Part shown: positions 8,488-17,163 of the stretch, in pieces | Layout of the letters: every line of letters begins with the position of its first letter | Position numbering within the stretch: position 1 is the first letter of the stretch | From: Zobellia amurskyensis | Lineage (GTDB): Bacteria; Bacteroidota; Bacteroidia; Flavobacteriales; Flavobacteriaceae | Assembly: GCF_009725985.1 (NCBI RefSeq) | Contig: NZ_RCNR01000004.1 | Location: 1 to 64,000 of the forward strand | Direction of reading: 5' to 3' | Length of the DNA stretch: 64,000 nucleotides | The notes under the pieces: model-generated | The model's database searches: none | Seen by the model: the letters and a program-made list of their open reading frames with translations, nothing else | What the model was told of the DNA's origin: nothing | Made by a program: the position numbers and the translations under genes

Positions 8488-10005
8488 ATGCCGATCATAG
8501 GACACATTATAAAAGGATTTATTGATGTAAGGGATAAGCTCGCAGGAACCAAAAACCCGGTAGAGGAACAAGAAGCCGTACTTGAGGAGCTCTTAAAAAA
8601 GGCAGAAAATACTGCTTTTGGAAAGCATTATAATTTTAAGGCTATACGCGAATCCAATAATCCTGCAAATGCTTTTGCTGCATCTGTCCCCTATTTTGAT
8701 TATAACAGAATCAATAAGGAGTGGTGGCAGAAACTGCACGATGGAGAAGAAGATGTAACCTGGCCGGGAACACCGGATTATTTTGCTTTGAGTTCAGGAA
8801 CCACAGGTAAGACAAGTAAAAGAATTCCGGTTACCAACGATATGATCGATGCTATCCGGAAAACGGGAGTGGAGCAAGTGTTCGCATTGAGCAATTTTGA
8901 TCTGCCTCCTGATTTTTTTGAGCTTGGTATTCTAATGTTGGGCAGTTCTACGGATTTGAATAAAGTAGAGGACCATGAAGAAGGAGAAATAAGTGGCATA
9001 AGTGCCAGCAATATACCTACGTGGTTCAGGGGCTATTATAAACCCGGTGAAGAGATTTCGGAAATAGAGGATTGGGACGAACGCGTCCAAAAAATAGCGG
9101 AAGAAGCACCCAATTGGGATATTGGCGCATTAAGCGGAATACCTTCTTGGATAGAGTTGATGCTTCAAAAGGTAATTGAATACCATGGTCTTGAACATAT
9201 TCATGAAATTTGGCCCAATCTGCAGGTCTATACTTCTGGCGGAGTGGCATTTGGTCCGTATAAAAAAAGTTTTAATGCATTGCTCGGTAAGCCCATAACC
9301 GTAATAGATACCTATTTGGCTTCGGAAGGGTTTATCGCATTTCAGGCGCGCCCAGAAACCGATGCCATGCAACTTTCTACAGATTCTGGTATTTATTTTG
9401 AATTTGTTCCTTTTGAGCCGGAGTACATTCAACCAGATGGTTCCTTAAGTGACGATGCACCTGCTTTAAAACTTTCGGAAGTTAAGGAAGGTCAGGATTA
9501 TGTACTCATTATAAGCACCGTATCCGGAGCGTGGCGTTACCTTATTGGTGATACCATTGAATTTACCAATGTAGAACGTGCAGAAATCAAAATAACGGGC
9601 AGAACAAAGTTCTTTTTGAATACTGTAGGTTCTCAACTTTCAGTCAATAAATTGGATGATGGTGTGCAGGAGTTAGAAGGGAAATTCGGTATCCGAATTC
9701 CAGAATATACATTGTGTGCGAAACGAATAGATGGTGAATTTTATCACTGTTGGTATTTGGGCACAGAGGATAGTACGGAAGATACCGAGTTGGCCAATGC
9801 TTTGGACGAATCCCTTAAAAATGCCAATAAGAATTATAGGGTTGCCCGTTCTAAGGCACTAAAGGGAGTGAAGGTCGTATCCGTGCCGCCATCTGTATTT
9901 CATGACTGGAACGGAAAGAATAAAAAGAAAGGCGGACAAGTAAAGATGGAACGCGTTATGGGCGAGGAGAAGTTCAAGGAGTGGGAAGCCTTTGTAAACC
10001 CATAA
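8488..10005 (+). CDS. GH3-family acyl-acid-amido synthetase-like protein
   Basis: The product has 505 residues, the full length of bacterial members of the GH3 (auxin-responsive promoter) family of the ANL adenylate-forming superfamily. The nucleotide-binding motif is FALSSGTTGKTSKRIPV (about 98-114). A second motif, YLASEGFIAFQ near 275, matches the GH3 core, and YLIGDTIEF near 350 is the ATP-ribose loop. Plant relatives conjugate amino acids to acyl acids. The bacterial substrate is not known. It stands alone and converges on the metallopeptidase gene. Confidence 0.9.
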   Translation: MPIIGHIIKGFIDVRDKLAGTKNPVEEQEAVLEELLKKAENTAFGKHYNFKAIRESNNPANAFAASVPYFDYNRINKEWWQKLHDGEEDVTWPGTPDYFALSSGTTGKTSKRIPVTNDMIDAIRKTGVEQVFALSNFDLPPDFFELGILMLGSSTDLNKVEDHEEGEISGISASNIPTWFRGYYKPGEEISEIEDWDERVQKIAEEAPNWDIGALSGIPSWIELMLQKVIEYHGLEHIHEIWPNLQVYTSGGVAFGPYKKSFNALLGKPITVIDTYLASEGFIAFQARPETDAMQLSTDSGIYFEFVPFEPEYIQPDGSLSDDAPALKLSEVKEGQDYVLIISTVSGAWRYLIGDTIEFTNVERAEIKITGRTKFFLNTVGSQLSVNKLDDGVQELEGKFGIRIPEYTLCAKRIDGEFYHCWYLGTEDSTEDTELANALDESLKNANKNYRVARSKALKGVKVVSVPPSVFHDWNGKNKKKGGQVKMERVMGEEKFKEWEAFVNP

Positions 10006-10030
10006 GAATCAATCGTAATTTTAAGTAAGC

Positions 10031-10639
10031 CTATTGGCTCTCTTCGGAAGTTTCGTGCTCTTTTACTAAGGTCATTATTTCTTCGGGAGAGAGATAGTAG
10101 CGGCGTATGCGCTCTTTATACTTTTCCTCAATCTCCGCATGATCCAGAATAAAATGTTTCGTTTTTAAAATATAATCGTGCATCCCATGGGCAACTGCAA
10201 AAGTATCTGCTGCACGCTCCGCTTCTTTAATATAGGAGCCGGAAAAGGAATATTTAAGCCCAAACCAGATGAGGTTAAGCGTGCTCCGATCTCTATAATC
10301 CATAACGTGCCCCAGTTCATGGCCCAGCCAACCGATCATAATATCCTTTGGTACATCTTTGGTCAGGAAAACAGTATCTGAAATCTTTATTTTCTCACTT
10401 ATCAAAATAACATAAGCACGCTTCTTTCGCCCCTTAAAAAGGCTGTTGAACTTGGGTTGTGCCCTCATGGTAGATTGCCGGATATTTTTGATGATCTTAA
10501 AAGAAATAGGAGTGTCCTTTAGTTCAGGGTAATGAGATAGCGCAGTTTGTGCCTCTTCTTTAATTACGTCCGGAACAATGTGCTGTGCATTTAATTGAAC
10601 AAAAGCCATGAGGGATATGAATAATTTAAGGTGAATCAA
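10031..10639 (-). CDS. Secreted M48-like zinc metallopeptidase-type protein
   Basis: The product has 202 residues with a signal peptide (MIHLKLFISLMAFVQLNAQ). The zinc motif HELGH occurs at about residue 107 (IGWLGHELGHVMDYRD), and EAERAADTFAVAHGM near 138 supplies the third-ligand glutamate region typical of gluzincins. The protein is short, so it may be a minimal peptidase without extra domains. The periplasmic target is unknown. Confidence 0.75.
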   Translation of the reverse strand: MIHLKLFISLMAFVQLNAQHIVPDVIKEEAQTALSHYPELKDTPISFKIIKNIRQSTMRAQPKFNSLFKGRKKRAYVILISEKIKISDTVFLTKDVPKDIMIGWLGHELGHVMDYRDRSTLNLIWFGLKYSFSGSYIKEAERAADTFAVAHGMHDYILKTKHFILDHAEIEEKYKERIRRYYLSPEEIMTLVKEHETSEESQ

Positions 10640-10823
10640 AATTGAAATAGTAGGTTTTTAAATTAAAGTACGGATAATATATAAAACCCTTTGTTAGTTG
10701 AAAAACCTTTTACCTAACCGGTCAATTATAAATTGGAAAACACACTCATTTTAGGGTTTAAAGGGGCAATTTTAAGTTTTGGGACGATATAGAGTAGTGC
10801 CGTTGCCAAACTAAACACAAACG

Positions 10824-12407
10824 ATGCAAGTAAAACGAACTATAAAAATTTTCTCCCGAGTCATTTTGGTACTGTTGGTGCTTATGGCTTTGGTAGTTCT
10901 TGGGGCTCAGTTAATGGCAAAACAGTCTATAGCTGATTTTCTGAAGACTAAGTTACCTCCACACGTTCAACTAGATTATAAAGATATAGATGTAAATGTG
11001 CTCACAGGAACAGCAAAGTTGAATACCATCAATTTAAAAATTAAGGCATCCGATTCCGTAAAACAGGGAGCAGCTGTAGAAATAAACGCATTGGAAGTGG
11101 TGGGGTTGGGCTATTGGCAATTTGTTATCAATAAAAAAATAACACTTAATAATTTGAACATTGATAGACCGGTTTTAAAGTACTATTTAAAAGAAAAGGA
11201 AACTGATACGGCAAAAACCAAAAAGGACAGTATAGGGCTTTTAAAGTCTATTCATATAGACCGTATAAACGTAATGGATGCTGATGTAAGACTCTATAAG
11301 AATAAAAATGATAGTGTAGCTATGGAACTAGATTCCGTAAACATTGAAATAGATGAGGTTACTACAGATGGAGATCTCATTAATTCAAAAATTCCGATTA
11401 CATATTCAGGATTAAAATTTAAAGGGAAATCACTTTATGCAGATTTAGGTCCTTATGAAGCTTTATATGTAAATGAAATTGATTTAAACGAAGGTAATCT
11501 TCGTATAGTAGACTTAAAACTAAAATCAAAATACAACAAAACTAAACTGTCTTGGCACTTGCATAAAGAGCGCGACTTTATAGATTTGAAAATACCTAAA
11601 GTAAGCTTTGAGAATATTTCATTTGGGTATGCCTCAAACAAATATTGGGTTCATACCGGTACCGGAATGTTGGATGGACCAAAATTAGAAATGTACCGAG
11701 ATAAGTTATTACCCGATGACACCGAGAGAAAAAAATTATACAGTGAAGCAATTCGGAAGCTTCCCATAGAACTGGACGTTCCTGAAATAAAAGTCAATAA
11801 TGGGTCCATTACGTATAGTGAACGGGTAAATAGGGAGGCTACTCCGGGTAAAATTGTCTTTGGAGATGTGAACGCTAAAATACTTCAGATACAGAACGTA
11901 GCCGATAAGAAGGAAGAAACCAGTGTGGAGGCCAAAGCCTTACTTATGAACGAAGCTCCAATTACTTTGAATTGGTCTTTTGACGCCAAAAATAAATCCG
12001 ATGCATTTTTAGCTTCTGGAACCGTGAAGAATTTTAACTCAAAAAATATCAATCCTTTTTTAGAATCCAATTTACGGGTACGTGCTAAAGGCGAAATTCA
12101 GGAACTCTATTTTACAATAAGTGGAGATGCCATATCGTCTAGAGGAGATATGAAAATGAAATACGAGGATTTTGAATTTTCAATATTGAAAAAAGACCGT
12201 TTACGTATAAATAAACTATTGACGGCCATAGGAAAGATATTTGTAAACGATGGGTCCAACACAGATGAAAACGGGTATAGGTACGGCGGCATAGAAGCAC
12301 AAAGAAACCCAACAAAATCCTTTTTCAACTACTTGTGGTTAAATGTTAATGATGGATTAACTTCTACTATTATTGGCAATGGAAAGAATGAAAAGAGAAA
12401 AAAATAA
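10824..12407 (+). CDS. AsmA-like (DUF748-type) periplasmic protein
   Basis: The product has 527 residues. One N-terminal membrane anchor (about 12-33: VILVLLVLMALVVLGAQLM) is followed by a long beta-rich periplasmic part with repeating short strands (LNTINLKIKASD, ITLNNLNIDRPVLKYY, IHIDRINVMDADVRLY). This is the pattern of AsmA/TamB/DUF748 proteins, which form grooves that carry lipids between membranes. The assignment rests on architecture rather than a strict motif. Stand-alone, 184 bases from the divergent metallopeptidase gene. Confidence 0.65.
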   Translation: MQVKRTIKIFSRVILVLLVLMALVVLGAQLMAKQSIADFLKTKLPPHVQLDYKDIDVNVLTGTAKLNTINLKIKASDSVKQGAAVEINALEVVGLGYWQFVINKKITLNNLNIDRPVLKYYLKEKETDTAKTKKDSIGLLKSIHIDRINVMDADVRLYKNKNDSVAMELDSVNIEIDEVTTDGDLINSKIPITYSGLKFKGKSLYADLGPYEALYVNEIDLNEGNLRIVDLKLKSKYNKTKLSWHLHKERDFIDLKIPKVSFENISFGYASNKYWVHTGTGMLDGPKLEMYRDKLLPDDTERKKLYSEAIRKLPIELDVPEIKVNNGSITYSERVNREATPGKIVFGDVNAKILQIQNVADKKEETSVEAKALLMNEAPITLNWSFDAKNKSDAFLASGTVKNFNSKNINPFLESNLRVRAKGEIQELYFTISGDAISSRGDMKMKYEDFEFSILKKDRLRINKLLTAIGKIFVNDGSNTDENGYRYGGIEAQRNPTKSFFNYLWLNVNDGLTSTIIGNGKNEKRKK

Positions 12408-12481
12408 TCTTATAGAGGTAATGAATCTTGTAGGGAACAAGTACTTTGAGGGAAGTTATTTAGGAATTAAAATTCAAGAAA

Positions 12482-12892
12482 ATGGGAGTCATATCAAAAG
12501 ATAAAAAGAAGATAACATTATACTATAATTCAGAAAATTCAATTGGCAAACAGACGTATGCCTATGTTGAATCTGCAGATGAGGATATTCTGGCTATAGA
12601 TATTTCAAAAACAAAAGTAACCGGTACACAGTGGGCAGAAATTGCGCATAGCATGAACGAACCTGTAGGAAGCTTGGTTAATCAAGACCATCCTGATTTT
12701 AAGGAAAAATATGGGGATAAGAAAGTAGATTTGGACGAGCATGATTGGTTACGGGTTTTGGAGAAGTCACCTTCAACCTTAGCGTATCCGGTTGTTATAA
12801 AGGGAGACCGTTTCATCCCTATTCAAAATCCATCTGATTTTGTGAAATTTATGGATGATGACAGTGCTTCAATCAACAAACCTTATAAGTAA
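12482..12892 (+). CDS. ArsC/Spx-like thioredoxin-fold protein lacking cysteine
   Basis: The product has 136 residues. The strand-helix order matches the arsenate reductase (ArsC/Spx) fold: KKITLYYNSENSIGKQTYAYV at the N-terminus, a cis-proline-like PSTLAYPVVIKGDRFIPI segment near 98-115 and the final FVKFM helix. The catalytic Cys of ArsC is replaced within YYNSENSIG, and the protein contains no cysteine at all, so it cannot act as a thiol reductase. A binding or regulatory role is inferred. It lies 74 bases after the AsmA-like gene and could be its operon partner. Confidence 0.75.
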   Translation: MGVISKDKKKITLYYNSENSIGKQTYAYVESADEDILAIDISKTKVTGTQWAEIAHSMNEPVGSLVNQDHPDFKEKYGDKKVDLDEHDWLRVLEKSPSTLAYPVVIKGDRFIPIQNPSDFVKFMDDDSASINKPYK

Positions 12893-12995
12893 TCTTTAAG
12901 AGTAAAAATTGATTTTTTTGCACCAAGGATTAAAATGGCTCATGATTAATTTTAAGTAGTATTAAAATGAAGTTTAATCTCAAAAAATAAAGAAA

Positions 12996-13181
12996 ATGAA
13001 TCAAGAACAATTAGAAGGTAAGTGGAACCAAGTAAAGGGAAAACTTAAACAGAAATATGGAAACCTAACTGACGATGATGTAACGTACTCAGAAGGTAAG
13101 TTTGATGAAATGTTAGGTAGAGTACAGGAAAAAGTTGGAAAAGGAAAAGAAGAATTGAAAGAGGAAATTGCAAGTTGGTAA
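12996..13181 (+). CDS. CsbD family stress protein
   Basis: The product has 61 residues and is highly charged. The N-terminus MNQEQLEGKWNQVKGKLKQKYG is diagnostic of the CsbD family, followed by LTDDDVTYSEGKFDEMLGRVQ. CsbD proteins are small general-stress proteins of unknown mechanism. A strong intrinsic terminator follows at 13212-13240. The neighbouring DUF1328 gene encodes another small stress-associated protein. Confidence 0.93.
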   Translation: MNQEQLEGKWNQVKGKLKQKYGNLTDDDVTYSEGKFDEMLGRVQEKVGKGKEELKEEIASW

Positions 13182-13211
13182 TACACATGCAATAGGAATG
13201 CAAATGAAAAT

Positions 13212-13240
13212 GCCCGAGCTTAAATGCTCGGGCGTTTTTG
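13212..13240 (+). terminator. Intrinsic terminator after csbD-like gene
   Basis: A perfect 8-bp stem GCCCGAGC/GCTCGGGC (13212-13219 and 13226-13233) with a 6-base loop is followed by GTTTTTG. It lies 30 bases after the CsbD stop. Confidence 0.85.
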
Positions 13241-13244
13241 TTTT

Positions 13245-13565
13245 CTACTCCCTATGATAATTTTCATCGGGAACATCCTTAAAGAAAGTAGCCGTATCTA
13301 TATCCGCAGATGGTCCGTAGGCCATAAGAAATGTACCTTTTGAGCCGTCAGTAGTTTCGATTATGTACAGTATAGAAAGGTCATCTGGATTGCTCATACC
13401 TTCGTACCTGAATTCTTTTATAATCGTGATGTCTACAGGTTTATAGTTTTTGTGTGTTTCCAGATTAATCAATACATCATTTTCATATCGATATCTGGCT
13501 GTGTAACCTTTTTTTTCAAATTCATCTATGGCATCTTTTTCATGCTTGGCATATTCTCCGTTCAT
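13245..13565 (-). CDS. Small uncharacterised cytosolic protein
   Basis: The product has 106 residues when started at the ATG at 13565 (MNGEYAKHEKDAIDEF). A longer in-frame start at 13622 would add 19 mostly hydrophobic residues (MKISRMALMPSFFLLKHKI). I prefer the short form because related small Bacteroidota proteins start with a charged helix like this. Motifs include KKGYTARYRYEND and LSILYIIETTDGSKGTFLMAYGPSAD. Similar proteins are sometimes mislabelled phosphoribosylpyrophosphate synthetase, but no PRPP-binding loop is present. Confidence 0.7.
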   Translation of the reverse strand: MNGEYAKHEKDAIDEFEKKGYTARYRYENDVLINLETHKNYKPVDITIIKEFRYEGMSNPDDLSILYIIETTDGSKGTFLMAYGPSADIDTATFFKDVPDENYHRE

Positions 13566-13639
13566 AATCTTATGTTTTAGTAAAAAAAAGGATGGCATTA
13601 ATGCCATCCTAGATATCTTCAATATTATAATAACTGTCT

Positions 13640-13801
13640 TTAAATCTTTTTACGTCCCATTATTAAACTAATAATGAAAAGTATAATAAAGATGAAGAAT
13701 AAGATTTTGGCAATACTAGCGGCACCGGCAGCAATTCCTCCAAATCCGAAGACTCCTGCAATAATGGCTAATATGATAAATATAACTGTCCAACGTAACA
13801 T
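13640..13801 (-). CDS. DUF1328/YtjA-like small membrane protein
   Basis: The product has 53 residues (ATG at 13801, TAA at 13640). It begins [20 protein letters not shown] and continues [19 protein letters not shown] with a basic tail GRKKI. The MLRW start, glycine/alanine-rich centre and two short hydrophobic helices are the hallmark of the DUF1328 (YtjA) family of small inner-membrane proteins seen with CsbD-type stress genes. Confidence 0.9.
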   Translation of the reverse strand: MLRWTVIFIILAIIAGVFGFGGIAAGAASIAKILFFIFIILFIISLIMGRKKI

Positions 13802-13977
13802 ATTTTTTGTGGTTTTATGATTAGTATTAGATTATTCATGATACAATATTTAGCTCGTATCATTTAATGTAAAGGTCCTAAAATGAAGTGGATAGGCTTA
13901 ACTGCATTACATTTTAAAATGTCTTAATAGAAGAGGGGAGAAGTTTTCTACAACAGAGAAAAGCAATTTAGTAGACA

Positions 13978-14017
13978 AAAATAAAGCCGCCTACTCAGAT
14001 AAACCCGAGTAAGCAGC
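13978..14017 (-). terminator. Intrinsic terminator of the kdgK-pfk-kdgA operon
   Basis: Read on the minus strand, arms at 14017-14005 and 13998-13986 form a 13-bp stem. It uses several G-U pairs and is followed by the T-rich run TTTATTTTTG. It lies 44 bases beyond the kdgA stop. The G-U pairs would be mismatches on the other strand, so the terminator faces the kdgA operon. Confidence 0.8.
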
Positions 14018-14060
14018 TAGTAACTTTTATAAATATACCACCGGTTAGTGGCAAGCTGTA

Positions 14061-14729
14061 TTAGCTTCTTAATTTCTTGATTAGGGCTAAAGTCTCACGG
14101 ACTTTAGTTTCTAACCCAGCATAATCCTTATTGGCTAAGATTTCTTTGCTAATAAGCTTAGAACCCATTCCAACGCAAGTTACACCGGCATCGAACCAAC
14201 CTTTTAGGTTAGCCTCATCGGTACTAACACCGCCTGTAGGCATGATGCTTGTCCAAGGTTGAGGTCCTTTAATTCCTTTTACGAATCCAGGTCCGTAAAG
14301 ATCTCCAGGAAACAACTTTACGATTTCACATCCTAGTTCTTCCGCATTATTGATTTCGGTCAAAGATCCACACCCAGGTGACCATAGTACTTTTCTACGG
14401 TTACAAACCACGGCTATATCTTCTCTTAAGGAAGGAGTCACGATAAAATTTGCACCCATCTGCATGTAAAAAGAAGCAGCAGCGGCATCTGTAATAGAAC
14501 CTACGCCCATAATCATACCCGGAAGGTTTTTGATTGCGTATTTGTTCAGTTCAGAAAACACTTCGAAAGCGAAATCGCCACGAGCTGTAAATTCCATTAA
14601 TCTGGCGCCGCCATCATAACAGGCTTGTAATATTTTTTTTCCCAATTCAACGTCTGGGTGATAAAATAAAGGAACCATACCGTTGTCCTTCATAACGTTT
14701 GCTACTTCTATTCTTGAATATTGTGCCAT
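14061..14729 (-). CDS. kdgA: 2-keto-3-deoxy-6-phosphogluconate (KDPG) aldolase
   Basis: The product has 222 residues from the ATG at 14729. The upstream ATG at 14807 would overlap the phosphofructokinase gene by 71 bases, so I rejected it. The TIM-barrel class I aldolase shows the catalytic Glu46 (LMEFTARGD) and Schiff-base Lys138 (EIVKLFPGD, equivalent to the KFFP motif of Eda), plus the phosphate loop PTGGVSTDE near 164-172. It cleaves KDPG to pyruvate and glyceraldehyde-3-phosphate, the last step of alginate monomer catabolism. It is 7 bases after the pfk gene and is the last gene of the LacI-controlled operon. Confidence 0.93.
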   Translation of the reverse strand: MAQYSRIEVANVMKDNGMVPLFYHPDVELGKKILQACYDGGARLMEFTARGDFAFEVFSELNKYAIKNLPGMIMGVGSITDAAAASFYMQMGANFIVTPSLREDIAVVCNRRKVLWSPGCGSLTEINNAEELGCEIVKLFPGDLYGPGFVKGIKGPQPWTSIMPTGGVSTDEANLKGWFDAGVTCVGMGSKLISKEILANKDYAGLETKVRETLALIKKLRS

Positions 14730-14736
14730 AATAATG

Positions 14737-15960
14737 TTATGTTTCTGATAATATTTTATTGAAATCATATCGTTCCGGATCTGGAAGATATGCTTTTGCC
14801 GCGTCATAATCGCCTTCCTCTAAATAATGCATATTTTGAAAGCAGAGACGTGCAAATTCTGAATTTATATCTACTAGGCGAGGGGCTATTTTACCGTCCT
14901 CTCCTTGTAATTCTTCTAAAAATAAAGGAGTTACTTCCCCTCTGGAATTGGCCGTAACAATACAACCGCTAATACCTTGGTCATACAGTTTTTTAACACC
15001 AAGACCCAAAAGGGTACATAGAGTAAGGTCAAAACCAATAGGCCTGCAGCATCTAAGTTCATAACCTAATTCTACCGGTCTACTTTTAATGTTTATACCC
15101 AATTCTTTCAGTTTTACCTGAACGAGCATATTAAAGATGTGAGACTTACTTACATTGCCCAATTCTGGGTGGCCGTGATCGTCATAGGTGAAATTAATAC
15201 CACAGTGGTCCAACTCGCTATCTGGCATAATATGAAAAACACCTTCGCTAACTAGAGCCACGCCGTAGTTAATATTCTCTATTTTCCTTTTTACAATAGA
15301 TGAAATAATCAACCGTACTACCTTATCAAAAGTGATAGCGGTATTGTTGAACATTTCGGGAATGACCATCATTGGAAAATGGCAACTGGTAGCAATTCCA
15401 AATGCCAAATGACCAGCAGAACGTCCCATGGTAGACATGACAAACCAGTTTTGACTGGTACGGGCATCTTCATAGGTAGTGTTACCTATGCGAACGCCTT
15501 CATCCTTTGCCGAGTGAAATCCAAAGGTTGGGTTTCGGTCGGGTAGGGGTAAATCGTTATCTATAGTTTTGGGAACGTGAATATTTGAAATGGAAATATT
15601 CTCTTTGGATAAATATCCTGTAATTCTATTGGCCGTAGAGGCGGTATCATCACCGCCTATACTGACCAATAGTTTTACATTATTATCTGAAAAAAGTTTC
15701 GTATTTATTTTTTCGTCCTTTGGTTTAAATCTGCTCATAATAAGAGTAGACCCACCTCGGCTAAAAATACGATCGGCATGTGCAAAATCGAATTCCTTTA
15801 TTTGTGGTTCTTCGGAAAAAATACCCTTGAATCCTTCATGAAGACCGAGTACACGGTAGCCATCTTTAAGAAATATCTTAGCCACTGTACTAATTACAGC
15901 GTTGATGCCTGGTGCAGGACCTCCACCACAAATAATTAATATTGATTTTTTAGAAGCCAT
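14737..15960 (-). CDS. 6-phosphofructokinase, predicted pyrophosphate-dependent
   Basis: The product has 407 residues of the PfkA family. Key motifs are GGGPAPGINAVI (11-22), GGDD (102-105), PKTIDND (130-136), MGR (178-180) and VALVSEG near 241. In this family an Asp in GGDD and a Lys in PKTIDND mark pyrophosphate-dependent enzymes, whereas ATP enzymes carry GGDGS and GTIDND. The PPi enzyme is reversible. It lies between kdgK and kdgA, 17 bases after kdgK, so it is co-expressed with Entner-Doudoroff-type steps that do not need it for glycolysis. A gluconeogenic role (FBP to F6P) from alginate-derived triose is my inference. Confidence 0.88.
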   Translation of the reverse strand: MASKKSILIICGGGPAPGINAVISTVAKIFLKDGYRVLGLHEGFKGIFSEEPQIKEFDFAHADRIFSRGGSTLIMSRFKPKDEKINTKLFSDNNVKLLVSIGGDDTASTANRITGYLSKENISISNIHVPKTIDNDLPLPDRNPTFGFHSAKDEGVRIGNTTYEDARTSQNWFVMSTMGRSAGHLAFGIATSCHFPMMVIPEMFNNTAITFDKVVRLIISSIVKRKIENINYGVALVSEGVFHIMPDSELDHCGINFTYDDHGHPELGNVSKSHIFNMLVQVKLKELGINIKSRPVELGYELRCCRPIGFDLTLCTLLGLGVKKLYDQGISGCIVTANSRGEVTPLFLEELQGEDGKIAPRLVDINSEFARLCFQNMHYLEEGDYDAAKAYLPDPERYDFNKILSET

Positions 15961-15977
15961 CTTTTTTGCTTTTAAAA

Positions 15978-17018
15978 TTAACGAGCAACTCTTCCTGAAG
16001 CGTCACCGCCCATTAATTTCTCTACCTCACTTACGGTAACTAAGTTGGCATCACCTTTAATAGTATGTTTTAGACAAGAAGCTGCAACGGCAAAATCAAG
16101 TGCGTTTTGATCATCTTCTGGGTATTTCAATAATCCATAGATCAATCCGCCCATGAAAGAATCACCACCACCAACTCTATCAACGATATCGGTAATTTGA
16201 TATTGACGCGTTTCGTACATTTTGGAACCGTCCCATAAAACGCCGGCCCAAGTGTTGTGAGATGCAGAAATAGAACCTCTTAAGGTTGTAATTACTTTTT
16301 TAGCTTTAGGGAACTTTTTCATCATCTGCTTACATACAGATAAGAAAGCTTCGGCTTTAACGTCATGTCCATCTTTATGAACATCCAAACCTTCTGGGTG
16401 AATACCAAAGTGCTTTTCAGCATCTTCTTCGTTTCCTAGAATAATATCACAGTAAGAAGTAAGTTCGGTCATAATAGCTTCTCTATCGCCACCATAATTC
16501 CAAAGCTTAGCTCTGTAATTTAAATCAGTTGAAATAGTGATACCTTTTGCACTGGCCGCTTTAACAGCTTCCAAACAAACATCTGCAGCACCTTGAGAGA
16601 TAGCTGGTGTAATACCTGTCCAATGAAACCATTCTACGCCTTCAAATACAGAATCCCAATCGATCATTCCCGATTCTATTTCTGCAATGGCAGAATGAGC
16701 ACGGTCATAAACAACTTTAGATCCACGGGATACAGCACCAGTTTCTAAGAAATAGATTCCTAGACGGTCACCACCGTAAACTATTTTGTCCGTTCCAACG
16801 CCTCTTTTGCGCATTTCCATTAAAGCACATTCACCAATGTCATTTTTTGGTAAACGGGTTACAAAATCCACAGGAACGCCATAATTTGCTAGGGATACGG
16901 CAACATTTGATTCGCCGCCGCCATAAATTACATCAAAATTATTGGCTTGTGAAAATCTTAAAAATCCTGGAGGTGCTAAACGCAACATTATTTCTCCGAA
17001 GGTGACTACTTTTTTCAT
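15978..17018 (-). CDS. kdgK: 2-keto-3-deoxygluconate (KDG) kinase, PfkB family
   Basis: The product has 346 residues. The ribokinase-fold substrate motif is GGGESNVAVSLANYG (33-47). The PfkB signature 2 is DRVGGGDSFMGG (about 280-291) with catalytic Asp286. It phosphorylates KDG from the SDR reductase to KDPG for the aldolase two genes downstream. It is first in the minus-strand operon kdgK-pfk-kdgA and divergent from lacI. Both LacI operators lie in the 145-base gap between them. Confidence 0.92.
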   Translation of the reverse strand: MKKVVTFGEIMLRLAPPGFLRFSQANNFDVIYGGGESNVAVSLANYGVPVDFVTRLPKNDIGECALMEMRKRGVGTDKIVYGGDRLGIYFLETGAVSRGSKVVYDRAHSAIAEIESGMIDWDSVFEGVEWFHWTGITPAISQGAADVCLEAVKAASAKGITISTDLNYRAKLWNYGGDREAIMTELTSYCDIILGNEEDAEKHFGIHPEGLDVHKDGHDVKAEAFLSVCKQMMKKFPKAKKVITTLRGSISASHNTWAGVLWDGSKMYETRQYQITDIVDRVGGGDSFMGGLIYGLLKYPEDDQNALDFAVAASCLKHTIKGDANLVTVSEVEKLMGGDASGRVAR

Positions 17019-17054
17019 TTGAAATGGTGTTATTTTAAATTGAATTTCTCTTTT

Positions 17055-17070
17055 TGCTTAATCGATTAAC
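17055..17070. promoter_or_regulatory. LacI-type operator, kdgK-proximal
   Basis: The sequence TGCTTAATCGATTAAC contains the perfect 12-bp palindrome TTAATCGATTAA (17058-17069) with the central CG typical of LacI/PurR operators. It lies 37 bases upstream of the kdgK start. An identical palindrome 78 bp away (17136-17147) would allow looping between two dimers. Confidence 0.8.
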
Positions 17071-17104
17071 CTGATTTTTAAAAATAAATCAAAACGTGTT
17101 AGTT

Positions 17105-17147
17105 TTGATTGGCGATTATAAAAATCTATATTTGCTTAATCGATTAA
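17105..17147 (+). promoter_or_regulatory. lacI promoter with overlapping LacI operator
   Basis: A -33 TTG at 17105-17107, a 19-base spacer and a -7 TATATTTG at 17127-17134 match the Bacteroidota consensus TTG-N17..23-TAnnTTTG. The second TTAATCGATTAA palindrome (17136-17147) begins two bases after the -7 box and covers the expected transcription start. Repression by occlusion and autoregulation of lacI are inferred. Confidence 0.8.
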
Positions 17148-17163
17148 ACAAATATAGAAAAAC

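Noticed and set aside
14730-14807. Longer start for kdgA
   Set aside because: It would overlap the phosphofructokinase gene by 71 bases. The ATG at 14729 gives the standard KDPG aldolase N-terminus.
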